A stretch of DNA of 64,000 nucleotides from Pycnopodia helianthoides. Taxonomy: Eukaryota; Echinodermata; Asteroidea; Forcipulatida; Asteriidae. The stretch covers positions 13,491,703-13,555,702 of the forward strand of contig CM063258.1 in NCBI GenBank assembly GCA_032158295.1, written 5' to 3'. Made by a program: the position numbers and the translations under genes. Below the pieces are notes generated by a model, which was not told where the DNA came from, did not search any database, and saw nothing but the letters and a program-made list of their open reading frames with translations. The stretch's first letter is position 1; each line of letters starts with the position of its first letter. Positions 32,126-44,345 of the stretch are shown piece by piece.

Positions 32126-32515
32126 TAATAAACCACAATGGAAACTGACTGGGTAAATCTTAATTAATTTTGGGATGAACATAGACAAATTGACAAGAGA
32201 GGGATTTCAACCTTCGACCTCCAGATCTAGCCCTAATGTTGGTGCCCTGGCGGTCTCCCTATTTTGTCAATACCTTTGTTCGGGATGCCATTTAGAAGCA
32301 ATTCAACCGTTACAGCCATGTAGCCCGGGATCACACCCAAGTTTACTATACTAGGAAGGGGCAGGAGAGGTATCACCCCTGAACAAAGATACTGACAAAG
32401 TCAGGAGATCACCAAAATTAGCGCTAGATAGCTCAGTTGGTAGACCACCAGCACGTTAATCCGGAGGTCGCAGGTTCAAATCCCGCTCAAGTCATTTCTT
32501 CTTTGTTCAACCAAA
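32126..32515. mobile_element. Family A retroposon, second inverted dimer
   Basis: The left half has the GTAATAAACCACAATGG lead, a truncated minus-strand tRNA-like module (about 32190-32233) and the full body to GGCAGGAGAGGTATCACC. The right half is an inverted copy starting CTGAACAAAGATACTGACAAA, with an almost complete plus-strand tRNA-Asn-like module at 32421-32494 (A-box TAGCTCAGTTGG, loop around GTT, B-box GGTTCAAATCC) and the end TTCTTTGTTCAACC. This is the best-preserved tRNA-like module of the family here. Confidence 0.8.
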
Positions 32516-32533
32516 AAATAAACTTTGACTTAA

Positions 32534-32866
32534 AGGTATTGTACACTTTTGGTAACAACTCAAAATCAGTGTCCACATTTTGTGTGATTAAACATATGAT
32601 GAACAAACAAAGCTGTAAAAGTTTGAGCTCAATTGGTCATCCAGGTCATGAGAAAATAGTGAAAAGAGATCTTATGTGTTTTCTGTTTTTTCAAATTATC
32701 GCGCGCGATAATCACTATTGTTTTACTCGTTTCTCAGAAACGATAGCATTTTAGGCAGAAATATTTTAAGGAACCCTTTCTACCATTACTTACTTTAAAT
32801 CGTTTAAGTTATGTGTGAATCTGTGAACAATGTGTTTTTCGATCTTACCAATAGTGTACATGGCCT
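32534..32866 (+). mobile_element. TTAA-flanked MITE, intact
   Basis: 333 bp between TTAA at 32530-32533 and 32867-32870. The ends AGGTATTGTACACTTTTGG and the complement of CCAATAGTGTACATGGCCT form the terminal inverted repeat. The centre is the perfect 18-bp palindrome ATTATCGCGCGCGATAAT (about 32697-32714). A second copy in reverse orientation lies at 49242-49575. Confidence 0.85.
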
Positions 32867-33039
32867 TTAAACCTTTGAGTGTTTGCACACAACTTCTTTC
32901 CCAGAGTTATCTCAATTAGGTATTTTTTTGAAAAAAAAGAATGCTCTCTAAACTGAAATAGCCACCAAAACTATTTAATTTAATTTCATTAATTAATTAA
33001 TTTATTATGGTTATGAAGCCAAGAACTCCCAGAAAAGCA

Positions 33040-33260
33040 AAATTATATTAGCACTAGCCAAGAACCCCATGGACAGAAGACAAGGAAGGAAGTTTCAGTT
33101 TTAGGTGTGGTAGGAAAACCCTTGAGAACTATTCCAGGGAAAACCCACACAATCAGGTAGGGACTGGACACTCCAATCCACATAGTGCCCCTCGTGGAGT
33201 TCAAACCAAGTTCCCAGAGGTGGAAGGCGAAGTAAGACACCACTATGCCAACTCGACTGC
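33040..33260 (-). mobile_element. SINE family D (tRNA-like head)
   Basis: On the minus strand the head reads GGCAGTCGAGTTGGCATAG ... GGTTTGAACTCC, followed by CCAGTCCCTACCTGAT, GGGTTTTCCCTGG and CACACCTAAAACTGAA. The same blocks occur at 43895-44345 on the plus strand. The isotype is not assignable. Confidence 0.65.
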
Positions 33261-35745
33261 CAAAACAGAATACCACAAACCTCCATAGCTAGTAAGTTTC
33301 TACACCATAGATTTTCACCTCAGAGCTATCTTTTAGCAGATTTAGTTGATGTCGAATTGCATCAGGAAAAAAAAATATATTATTTTGATATTATTTTCCC
33401 GGTTGGAACAAAATCTATAGTATGGCTCAAACACACAGTACATTGTGTGCCCAAGAAAAAGGGCAGGTAAGGCTCTATGCCTGTCTTCCAGGCACACATA
33501 CTTTGTCCCAATAATACAAGGTCGTAAACAAAAATGGCATTAATGTTACATTTTTGTGGCTACAATGACTCCCCAAAGACATGTTTTCCCATTCGTGTAC
33601 AGCGTTTAACCTTCTTGTCATTTTGACTTACGGCAGAAAACCCGATCACAATTTCACGCTCAGTTTTTCTTGCACATTAATTGCTTCCACCCTTGCACCC
33701 GTAAAACATTCATCACGCCCTTCTACAGGGGCACACAACAAGCAGTAAACACTAACCATACATTGTGATTTGCTACACCACTGGCTCTACCCCAAACCTC
33801 TCTACATTTTGAGTTGTTACATCACCTGCCATCCTCAGAGCCATCCTTCACAAACCTCTCTTGCGAAAAAAGAGTTGTTTCTTTGCGGAGTACTGTTGTG
33901 AAGCGCGGAGTGGTACTCGTGCCACACCGATCGAGTGGTTAGGGACAAATTCCAAGTAAGTGCTAGCATAAAAGGGCTGAGTAATCACAACATTTCTGCA
34001 AGCGGCACGCATGCAGTCGAAATTAAACAAGCTGATTCCATTACTGGATTACCAGCGATGATTTAAATACCAAGTATTTAAACCCCTACTCACAAACACT
34101 CTGACAGAGGTTGTCAGCAATGGGTTGAGAATTCCCTGTGGCATTTCAATCACATGGTATTGTTTCCCGGAGATCATCAAGAAAATATATTTACTGTTGT
34201 TTAATCAGAACGCTTTCACGGTGTTAACAGAACACAGCTTTTTCCTGAAAATCATCAGCGTGACCGGATCGAAATGTCAAGTTGCTACACCATTGGTTCC
34301 TTTCCGACCTTGTAGGTATCGATTTTGTAGGATCCGCATTTTTCGCAATGCAATGCTTTCTCAATAAACTTGAAAGAGCCTGTAAACAACACATTTTTGA
34401 CTCGCCTTAATGATTGCTTGAGGGCAACTTTCACTTGGTTCATGAATATTCATGTATTAAATATTCATATTCTATGATAAATTTAAATAATTATTCAAAT
34501 TTGGTGTGGATACTGATGCCTCTAAGGTTTATCATTCATTCCGGTTGTACTCAACGGATTCCCGGCGCAGATCATATCGCATGATCTGATTGGCTATCGT
34601 GCAAACTAATGGCGCCCTCTGTTGCCCAGTCACATTCAGGACACATAACACTCGACTAAATATGATGGACAATCTGAATTAATTTAATCATCAGGTAACA
34701 ACCATTCCTTTAAGAAGTGACATCATCGAAACCCGCAGAGCAAATATCGTGTAATTACCGAGTCGTTTCTATTGTTCTATTTGTTTATTTTACTGATAAT
34801 CTTGTTATTGATTCACCATGTTGTGTGCTCAGTCTGACTAGATACTGATCCGCTATTAAATGGAGACACAATTGATTTGAGCCATCAGAATAGAAAACTG
34901 AATTATAAAAGTCAACAACGAAACATAGTTTGATGACAAGGAAATGCCAAACATTACCTCCAGGTTCTCAACAATTATGAAAATAATAACATTTGAGTGA
35001 ACAGAATCGTCATGATAAATATAAATGATAAATACGGACTCAATACTATGACGCTATTAGGTGTGGTAAATTTGTCTGTATACACCCAAACCAAACGAAG
35101 CACTCCTATAGTGTCCGCCATATCTCAAAAAGGCTAATGGGTTTCATTTTCCACAAAAAAAACAACTTTACCAAAAATATTGTAAGAAAAACAAACTTTA
35201 GTATAACTAAAAAAAGACACTTGTGCATACAAACCTCTGCCATAAATTCTTAAAATATTGGTCAAAACAATAAGGAAAACTAACAAAACACTCTTGAATA
35301 AAACGAGTCTACACAAAAATCACAACCACTGAGTAACACAAGATGGAGCAAAAATCACAAAAACATAAAGTTCTCGGAGAAAATGTCAAAAATGTTTTTA
35401 TCCTCTATCAAAAATTCAATTTTGCCCTTGGGCATCAAGATGTTGTTTCCAATAATTAAATCTAAATTCCAAATTCGAAGGTAAACAGTCCAAGGCAAAA
35501 GTAATTGTTCTTTTCATTGCAGAAGGCAAACAATGATTAGACAACGAATGGAAAAACATCAAAACAGGAAGCAGTGGGCTGAGTTGTTATGCCAGGCAAG
35601 GATAAATTACATCAATTATAAAAAAAATATCCAGCGAGTCAACAAAAACTGTTTTCTTTTAGCATCACAGCAAATGTCATCAAAAGTTGTTTTTATGGCA
35701 AACTTTGAAATCAGGTAGGTACACATTGCTTTCACCTTAAATAAG
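33261..35745. other. No recognised feature
   Basis: No repeats of the families seen elsewhere, and no frame longer than about 80 codons with any recognisable content. AT-rich with A runs. Confidence 0.45.
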
Positions 35746-35790
35746 ACTAGTCAATTTTATCTTTGTTCAACCCCAAATTAAATAATAATA
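35746..35790 (-). mobile_element. Family A terminal fragment
   Basis: GACTAGTCAATTTTATCTTTG and TTCAACCCCAAATTAAATAA match the end of the family A retroposon. Nothing else of it remains. Confidence 0.6.
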
Positions 35791-35979
35791 ACAATCTAGG
35801 CATTTAGCCAACGACAAAAGTGCCTTACACTTTTCATATCCTGTTCACTGAGACTTTAGTGCTCCTAAAACCATCCAAACTCCTTAGGAGTATGCAGCAC
35901 CGGCAACCAAATGGCCCCACAGGTTGCTAACCTTCGACATTAACAATCTATACCCTTGAAGCTACCGTTTATACCTTGG

Positions 35980-36112
35980 TGATGAGCAATTATAGTTAAG
36001 TGTCTTGCCAAATGACAAGTGTCATGACCAGGGTTTGAACCCGCACTCTGGTGAATCGACCATCACAACACAAGACTAATTCACTAGACTACTTGGCCAC
36101 AACATGCTACAA
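35980..36112 (-). mobile_element. SINE B head, diverged
   Basis: On the minus strand CATGTTGTGGCCAAGTAGTC begins a head with B-box GGTTCAAACCC and the conserved CACTTGTCATTTGGCAAGAC, corresponding to family B. The anticodon region is rearranged. Confidence 0.6.
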
Positions 36113-36115
36113 TAA

Positions 36116-38319
36116 TGCGCAGAAACGGTTGGACCCTTAATTTCAAATAAGATTTTCAAGATCTTAATCGAGGCTCAAATTTCACGACAATCTCATCTGG
36201 AGCTCAGGGCTTGTAGCTAAGAATGTAGTAAATGAATAATCTTATTAAGTGTAAGCTTGTTTCTTTCTTCTTTTTTTTCTGTTTTTTTTTTTTTTTTTTT
36301 TTTTTGAGGGGCGGGACTACATTGCTGGACTTGTTTGATTTTGGGGCAGTGCTAAATTGACCGGACTCAGTCCGGCGATCTAGTAGGTAATTAGAGCCTG
36401 ACGCTAAACGGTTTCCGTCATGGTGTCTCATTGGTTGTTTCAGCTGCAAATCTCACATAAACACCCTGTTACTATCGGTTACTCCCCTGCCCAACTGGCC
36501 CATGCCACAACATTCCACAGGAGACTGTGGAGACTTTGAAGTCCACAGTACACAAGCAATAGGGTTTCTTGATAATACCATGGAGGAAGAAATACCAGCC
36601 GTACAACCAGAGAAAACCCATGCACCCATTGCTAGCCTCGAAGGTATTGGCTCTTTTTAGTGGCAGTCTGTGGTACCAGTGTATAGGACAACAGATGAGA
36701 GTAATAAGTATTTCCAAACTTAATAAATTAAAGTCAAGGTCCTTCACGTTATTAACTTTTCTTGTAAAACATTCCTTGCATTCTGTTTCAGTGTGATCCA
36801 TCCAGTCTATTTCCAGTCACAACATTTCAGAATGTTTCAGTAAAAAGGCGCTCCTTTTCTCAGCAGTTATTTTGGCGCAGGAACTTCGCCAGCCACAGCA
36901 GAAGTGCAACATGATTTATGAGTGGTTGTGACAGGTAGAAAGTTTATCCTAATTGTCCACTTGCCGGAGGTTTTGAAGGAGAGAGAAAAAGTTCCATGAA
37001 TAAATCTCCCCTGATGAGAATTTAAAGTCGCAGTGATAAAGGGGTCTCCCCTGCAGATGAGCTAATCTAAAAACAACTATCTTCAGCTGGGCCTAATATG
37101 TGGTCTCTATGGGGTAAATTGTTCAGTCACTTATCGTTACATCAATACCCCTAAGCAGCAGGATCAGTCGGGTGACCTATTTTTATCTTTTTATTTTTTA
37201 CCCCAGTCTCGGACCCCCACCCCCCCCCCCCCTTGGGGGGTTCTTCTTTCTCATTAATGTTTACAAGTTTACTTGTCTCCAGATCTAGACAAAAAAATTG
37301 TGCCAATTCCACATATATTCAAAATCTACTGCCCACAAGATTCAAAATATTTTCTTAAATATACATTTCAGGGGAGAATAAACCAAAGGGACTTACGGTA
37401 CAAATGCAAGAAATGGCCTGACGTTTCAACCATAGCAGAGTCTCTCATGAAGGCTAAAATAGAAATTTCATGACCTTTGTTGTTATTATTGGTAAAAAAC
37501 AAACCTCAAGATTATACAGGTCTAGTGCCCCGCAAATCATTTGAAAACCAGATGTCTAATTCTTGTGGTCAATGTTAACGCAAGTAACAGTAGATCGGTC
37601 CTTCGCTTTTTTTTTTACTACAGACTTATAAGCAAAGCACTTAGCTAGAATATCACCACAGTCAACCATCTAAATTACCTTCACACTGTACACATTATTT
37701 CTGCTTCCAAGCCTCAAGCACAAAAACAGCACTTAGCACATCTACCTCCCAAGACGTTAATTGGAAACAGTCATACGCAATACAACAAAACGTGGTATTT
37801 TGCATGTAACTTGGTTTCCGTTTAAACAGCCACAACACAACTGAGCCTCTAAACAGTTAAATCTCATTACGTGGAATTCCAAATCTCGACTACGTGGAAT
37901 TCCAAATCTCGACTACAGCAGAGTAAAGTATCAAGATCCAGTTGACAATAAACCTTTACAGAAAATAAACCATGGGTGCCAATATGACTAGATACCAATC
38001 GGGCAATCTGTGACCAGCCACCGCACAAACACACGACGACATACTCAAACCCCTGGCTTCGTCATCCCCCCTCGCCCCTAATGCCAGAAAACAATATTGC
38101 ATCCGTCCATAGATGCCATCTGCTCGTTCGTGGATTTTGTTTTATTTGACTTGCCGTCCACGCACAGCTGATCTGACCAACCCTTCAAACCAAAGTGACA
38201 AATTTTACGAGAACTAGTTTATCAGATTACAAGTTCGGCTTTTGCATGAACTTTGATATTAAGCACATCAGGGACCATGTAGCCTCCAGAGCTTGTAGTT
38301 CATGTAATGAAATATATTA
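36116..38319. other. No recognised gene; T run, C run and a 23-bp doublet
   Basis: T run at 36280-36305, C run at about 37217-37233, and a 23-bp tandem doublet (TACGTGGAATTCCAAATCTC, twice) at 37868-37915. Frames on either strand are not supported. Confidence 0.5.
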
Positions 38320-38341
38320 CATATATATATATATATATATT
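38320..38341. repeat. (AT)n microsatellite
   Basis: Eleven or so uninterrupted AT dinucleotides. A second one of about 9 units lies at 42246-42264. Confidence 0.9.
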
Positions 38342-38893
38342 TCTTGTAACAATTTGTTGGCAGGGATATCCTTCTCATTGGTCTTATATGATCATGCATA
38401 GCCTACGAGGAGAGATGTGCCTACTGGCCAATTTTAAAGGGAAGCTGTGCCACTGATAATAAGAAGATACATTCAAGATTCCTTAGAGAGTCTGTCTAGA
38501 TTTGGATTTGTTGACAAATGATAATGCGGTGACGCACTGCCCCGTGATGTAATGACCTCCTTTGAAAATGAACGTGGCTTACGCTTTTAATGTGGTCCCC
38601 ATAATCTGTGTCAAGTGTAACCTGATTAGAACCTTGGATCTGAGACAAAAGAAACCAGAGCTCTCCGTACGGCAACTTTAAAGCCGGATCTGCTCCACTA
38701 GTACATGAATGTGGGGATTGAACAATAGAGTTCTGCACAGGGATGCATGTTTCAAAATGTGAAAAGCGAACCAGGCTTATGCATTTACATGGTCAAACGT
38801 CGAGGTATTGACGAAACTGATCTGTGCACATCATGCCGTTTACATGTCTAAAATTGCAAACATATTTCATATCAGAAGAAGTAACTATAACTA
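38342..38893. other. No recognised feature
   Basis: Ordinary sequence up to the hairpin element. Confidence 0.5.
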
Positions 38894-39148
38894 GTAAACT
38901 TGCGGGTACAATCGTGTAAAATACCTTTTGGGAGGAGCGCTGGCTCTGAAATAAGCTTGTGTGGTCTCGACAATCTGAACAGTACACTCTGCTTGTCTTT
39001 CGGAGAAAGTGAAAGCGAACACGTGTTATGCCTTGTGAAAGACGATCACAGTATACTGTTTGAGACGTCAAGACCACGCTGGCTCTTTTCAGAGCAAACA
39101 CTCCTTCCAAAAGAGAGACTTCATACATGGTTGTACCCGCAAGTTTAC
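38894..39148. mobile_element. Near-complete palindrome, TA-flanked MITE
   Basis: Ends GTAAACTTGCGGGTACAA and TTGTACCCGCAAGTTTAC are perfect inverted repeats. Complementarity continues to the centre near 39018 (GCGAACACGTGTTATGCC), so nearly all 255 bp can form one hairpin. TA lies at 38892-38893 and 39149-39150, within CTAG on both sides. Frames of 83-111 codons on both strands mirror each other and are artefacts of the palindrome. Confidence 0.75.
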
Positions 39149-39151
39149 TAG

Positions 39152-39439
39152 CTTTAGTGACTTCTTATTTTCCACACCATGCAAAGCTTCTACTCTGGGA
39201 AAGGCAGGCCTTTTCCCTTGTAAGACTTTCAGAAGGGTAACGAATACATCACAAACAGATTTTTGTTTTAATACCAACAGTTTTTCCTGGCCAGTAATGC
39301 CTGTTTTTTGGGGTTGCCACTGGTGATGTACATTGCTTCCTCATTTCAAAGGCCGATTTTAAGTTTATATAGTTTTAATATGGAATTCTTTAAGGAATGA
39401 TCAGTTTGCATGCATTTATCTCGTCATCATAAACCAGCA
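39152..39439. other. No recognised feature
   Basis: Short ordinary spacer. Confidence 0.5.
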
Positions 39440-39842
39440 CAGGGCTTCAATTTTATTTTATTTAAAAAAAATTTGGGGGGGGGAGGGGAATCCACAAGGC
39501 TGCAGGGCTTGTAGCTCTGAATCTTTTGTGGGCTTGTAGCTCTGAATCTTTTGCTCGACCAGAATTTTGTTTACAAGATCGGAATCAAAATGAGAAAGAC
39601 CAGAACACAGTTTTATCATATCAACTGTCTTTACTTGAAAAAAAAACACTAAGAGGAGATTGATCTATTTTGTCTCATGGGTAAGTCAACTTTGATGCTC
39701 AGCAAGATATTTATCTGATACACAAACTCAAGATTTGAACAAAATTTGTTTAAAAAAAGATCTTGAATTAGAAAGAGTTTACAAGCCCAATGCTAACATC
39801 ACTGGCCTCTGGCCTGTGGTCCAGTGTAAATGTTGAGCCCTG
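39440..39842 (+). mobile_element. CAGGG-ended MITE with internal 25-bp doublet
   Basis: Same order as 5362-5787: CAGGGCTTCAATTTT, G-rich block, AATCCACAAGG, CAAGATCGGAATCAAAATGA, GGTCCAGTGTAAA and TTGAGCCCTG. Flanks CAGCA (39435-39439) and CATCA (39843-39847) match at 4 of 5 positions. GGGCTTGTAGCTCTGAATC is tandemly doubled at about 39507-39553. Confidence 0.7.
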
Positions 39843-39847
39843 CATCA

Positions 39848-42800
39848 TGACTCAGATTGGGTATAAGCCAGATTTAAAAGCTTATAATGTTAGATGACAG
39901 CATAACAAAAATTTCACACCGGTGAAGAAATCTTCAAAGGTTAACTTTATTAAATTAATTTTTTGGGGGTAAAAATGAGACTCGGAGTGGGCGGATTATT
40001 CCACCCAAAAAATGTCCCCTTTAAATGTCAAGTGAAACTCACCAGCTCTTAGAGAACCCGGTGCCCTTACGTGTTTAACATTACTTAACATCGTGTTACC
40101 AGTGAAGTAACAGCCCGCACGACAACAAATCTTCCCCGAGAAATTTCTCCGTGTCCCTTCCAAATGTCAGATGGAGGGGCACGCTGAAGCACTGATTGAA
40201 AAAGCGGCATAAGATCTCACGGATCGAGAAAGGGGGGGGGGGATTCCTTCTTTACAATTCAAATAAATCTCCACTGTACTTGACACTACAGGAAAACCGC
40301 TGGCAGGAATCGTCCGGGCTCGCGGGTCGATAAATTCATTAATAGCATGCATTTAATATTTCGCCATGGCCAACTTGCCTTTGTTACAGGCACACATGTG
40401 TGTGGCCGGCTCTAAATGATTGAGGAGGTTTCAAAACAATTTCCACGGATCACTTCCTCAAAATTAATCACAGAATTGAAATCTAAACAAACAAAAAAAA
40501 GGCATTCTCATAACCAACCTCAGAGTAGTAAGAAGCCATTCTGTGGTCACAGTTGAAATTTTACAGCGGTAAACTCCTGTAACAAGACAACCAAGGATCC
40601 TTAACGAATTGACCGACTCTTACAGATCTAAAAGAGTTCTCCCCTTTAAGTTCCTTCCAGCCTCATTTTGAATTTGTTTATACACTCGTTTGAGTTGAAC
40701 AGTAACAGTTCTGTAGACATGTTTTTTTACAAGAACATTTTACGATCAAGATTAAATACAGGGGGAGTCGGTCCTTGTGGTCTGGTGGCCTCGAACAAAT
40801 TCAGGGCCAAGGGTCTGTTCTTTTCACAGCAAGGTAACTTTTCCTGGAGGAAAAAAAGGCTGTTTGAATATCTGAATGTATGGGAGCATACGGCATCAAG
40901 TCAACATCGGCATCAAGTCAACCATAGACTCCACATCTGTAGTTCAAATGTAATACTTTCTCTCAACTACTCAAAAACTGTTCATACACGGCCTGGCACT
41001 CTCCTGAACTTGTTGACTTAAGTTGTTTTTGTCCGTCTTTAAATTTTCCCCCTGCAACTTTTGACATTACTCGACCACGTCATCCCAGGAGAGCATGAAA
41101 TAATATTCCCCCAAAATTGGGCAACTGGGACACTTGACAAATGTAACTGACATATATTGACGGCTGTGCTGCTTTCTCCCAGCAATATCGAACAAATCAA
41201 TTTCCTTCAACAACACAATTTTCGGAGCTCATATGCCACACATTACGAATCAAACGTCATTTCTTAAAAGCACTTGAGCTTGTGTTTATTATTCTTAACC
41301 AGAAGATGGGGGGGGGGGAGCCTGACTGCAGATAAAGAGTTTCTCTGGTTTGGAGACTTTATGGCTTTCAAAAATGAGAAGTGTCTTCTCTGAAAACAAG
41401 CTCCGGTCATTGGTAAATAACTAAAGCATGGCCTAAATATTCGATCAGCTGCGAATAAAATGTTGGTTCCATTAGCGCTAATGACTTAGATCAACATGTA
41501 CGGTGGAGGGCTAAAGGACGACTGGGACTCAAGATAGGTGTGTGCAAATCCCCACGATGTCATCAAGAGATCCAGCGGACACAAAATCTGACTGGCTTTT
41601 TTGGTCCAGTGGGATTTTAAAGATGGGAAGCTCTCACAATTTCACGGGAAGATAGCAGCAATTTTCCTCTTCTTTCGGAAAGAGACACTGGATATAGGGC
41701 AGGTCATTCTTCATGATATAGAGAGCGGAAAGAAACTTCTTGTGATGTTGACAATGAAGTGCCACTGTAGTACCAATAATTGTCGCAGCGATATTAGCTT
41801 CGCTTTCACGATTATGTGAAATGAACAAAATGTACAGGTCTGTATGACTTAGGATTTAAACAATAATTATTTAAAATGCATTTTTCAGACAAAAAAAAAT
41901 TATTTTTAAACATTTGTGCTCCTCTATCGGGGAAAATCTGTTTGATTTATTAACAAGAATTCACAATAAATAATTTAGTGAAAAAAGAAGTAAATAAATG
42001 CTCCTCCCCGAGCATAAGTGTAAAAGGTTGACAAATATCAACCGCTATAAATTCTTCACCCCACTCACATTTAAAAACCTTGACAAGCTACAAACAGTTG
42101 GATCTCAAATGAAATCATAAACGTCAACTGACAAACACGGATATTGGTTTTTGCGACATCTTGCAATTTTAATTTAATTTTGTCACAGATTCCCACCGGT
42201 TTTTTTTTAAGAAAAAAAATTATAACCTGGGGTGAAGCCTAAAAACATATATATATATATATATTTTTTAATGCTTGCAAGATCTTAATCTTTCAATGAA
42301 AAAATGTGGGCCCCTTTGGGAGTAAATGTACAATCTCCGCGATACACATCGTCCAATCTCCATGACAACTCCCAATCCCCCGAAGAGTTGTTTTCCCATC
42401 TTTCAAAGCATCTCCAGCTGATAACCACCTCTAATTTATGTTTCCTGTCTTTCCAAACCATAATATTTCATAATGGAATTTCACCTTGTATATCAAATTG
42501 TGTCCGGGGGGCTGGCTTTTAACAGGTAGATTGAGGTTGCAATAAGGAGTTCATCTTTGACGTCACTCTACATTCTTCAATCATCAGAGAATATGGTTTA
42601 GCTAACTACCCTGATATGACCCTTATTATCTTTGTGAGACTTTTTATCCAGTTCACTTCGGAGGACACAACAGCGGGTAAAGCTCTTAAGCAACACGCAG
42701 CAGTGGGCTTATAACCTGGCATTCTAGCTTCTGTGCGTGTTTGGGGGTATTCATGTCAACATGACACGTGGCGGATTGCGCATACGGAGTTCCTTTGGTC

Positions 42801-42976
42801 ATGGTTCGGTGGCCCCCGGTCAAGAGGCACTTCATACAATGACCGAAGTAATGGATTTGTGCGTAATGCTTTGGTCGAAGACCTGCTCCTTTCTCGTAGC
42901 AGCCATGATTTTGTAAAGACGGATTATACTGCATTGTCATAAGGCAACAGTCTCCAGAACGCCGTCTTCCTGACGA
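39848..42976. other. No recognised gene
   Basis: Contains G runs (40231, 41309), (AT)n at 42246-42264 and ordinary sequence. Frames such as 40668-41021 and 41601-41819 have no recognisable content. 42730-42960 is GC-richer but shows no structure. Confidence 0.4.
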
Positions 42977-43170
42977 GGGCCCAATTTTATAGAGCTGCTT
43001 AAGCACAAAAAACGAGCTAAGCACAACAAAATTGTGCTTACCGGAAAAAGGTTACCAGCTAAAATACCATTTCACATGTAGCATCTGTGACTGGTACCCT
43101 GCTTATTGTTGCTTAGCAGAATGCTCTTAAGCAATATTTTCTGCTTAAGCAGCTCTATGAAATTGGGCCC
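42977..43170. mobile_element. Palindromic MITE (GGGCCC ends)
   Basis: The ends GGGCCCAATTTTATAGAGC and GCTCTATGAAATTGGGCCC are inverted repeats, with CTGCTTAAGCA at both shoulders. Length 194 bp, same family as 29981-30174. The minus-strand frame overlapping it is not a gene. Confidence 0.85.
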
Positions 43171-43254
43171 TGGCTGCGTGCCCACTAAACGGTCTCACAA
43201 CTGAGCCAGCTTGCTCACTCAACTTTTTCCAGATTCTATTTCTACATTTTAGAA

Positions 43255-43425
43255 CAGCGCTGCCATCTTTTTTTCCCGCCTCTCACTCCACCCAATAGGA
43301 GAACAGTCTGGTCCCGTGCTGGTATAATGAGAATCAGCATGTCTGATTGTTATTGCACATGGGAACCAAGACCAAAATGGTTGCAGCTTCATAATGAGAA
43401 AGTACTCATTCTTTATGAGGTTCTG
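43255..43425 (+). repeat. Interspersed repeat E, copy 1
   Basis: Shares order and wording with 45640-45785: GCCATCTT, a (G)AAGGAGAA-type block, ACAGTCTGGT, ATAATGAGAATCAGCAT, GTCTGATTGTTATTG and GGGAACCAAGACCAAAATGG. The boundaries and mobility mechanism are unknown. Confidence 0.5.
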
Positions 43426-43894
43426 TTTTGAATGTGTACTGACCTCTTGCACTGACGTCACATGCAGCTTCTGTCTGCCCATCGTCTGCCATTTTGGCAG
43501 TCAAGTACAAAGGAATTGTGCGTATTGAACTGCATGTGCGTTACCTACACTGGCACAGTAGCACACTGCAAAGAAACACACAGGGAGTCCGACTCCCAAA
43601 ATGGTGTTGGGCACGATTTATCATGTGTTGACATCAGGTGCATTAAGTCAAGGGACTTACGGTCACAGGAAAAAGTACCTGGATGCATGCTATATTAATA
43701 TTATTCTTTCAAACTTCCTCACAAAAATATTATTCTATGGTTTGCGCTGAGTATTATTGTCGAGCTCGATGTATTTATCTTGTGAATGCAATCTGTGCTG
43801 CATATGTTGATAATCAATAAGTTTTTTCACACATAGTCAATTGGTGTTTCACGCCTCGGAATTGCGTCCCACTTATTCAAAATAGTAATAATAC

Positions 43895-44249
43895 TGGCGG
43901 ATCAGGTTGGCTCAGTGGTTTCTTTTTCCCTGCCTTTCACCTCTGTGGACCCCGGTTCAAATCCCACCTCAGACCGCAGCCTTTCATGGTTTTCAGTCCC
44001 TACCTGTTGTGTAATGCACGTAAAAGAACCCAGTGCACTTATCGAAAAGAGAAGGGGTTTGCCCCGGTGTTCCTGGTTTGATTGGCTGCATATTGCGCCA
44101 CAGCACCTTGTAAAACCATTACATTGTGCTATGTAAAGGAATAGGTCTCAAACTTCAAAAAGTAGCTCCACACCTTGCAGGAAAATACTGACTGTTGAAG
44201 CACCTTGAGCGTCACTGAGTGCAGATATGAGCGCTATATAAGAAGCCAC

Positions 44250-44280
<31 letters not shown>
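43895..44280 (+). mobile_element. SINE family D with LINE-like tail and (ATT)n
   Basis: tRNA-like head (GGTTGGCTCAGTGGTTTC, GGTTCAAATCCC) at about 43905-43970, then CCCTACCTGTTGTGTAATGC and the SINE core ACGTAAAAGAACCCAGTGCA shared with family B. A tail follows with GAGCGCTATATAAGAAGCC and (ATT)n to 44278. Blocks at 44281-44345 (GGGTTTTCCCC, CATCTAAAACTGAA) match family D sequence seen at 33080-33130. Confidence 0.7.
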
Positions 44281-44345
44281 TGATTTCATGGGTTTTCCCC
44301 TATTGGGGGTTATCCTCCCACATCTAAAACTGAACATCTCTCCTC

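Noticed and set aside
32421..32494. Possible functional tRNA-Asn gene
   Set aside because: It belongs to a dispersed retroposon family with mismatched stems and sits in an inverted dimer. Only a covariance-model search could overturn this.
39078..39120. Histone-like 3' stem-loop (GGCTCTTTTCAGAGC) followed by purine-rich AAAAGAGAGA
   Set aside because: It lies inside the 255-bp palindromic element, the outermost stem pair is mismatched, and no histone coding sequence is upstream.
38793..39151. Frames of 83-111 codons on both strands
   Set aside because: They mirror each other because the underlying DNA is a palindrome.
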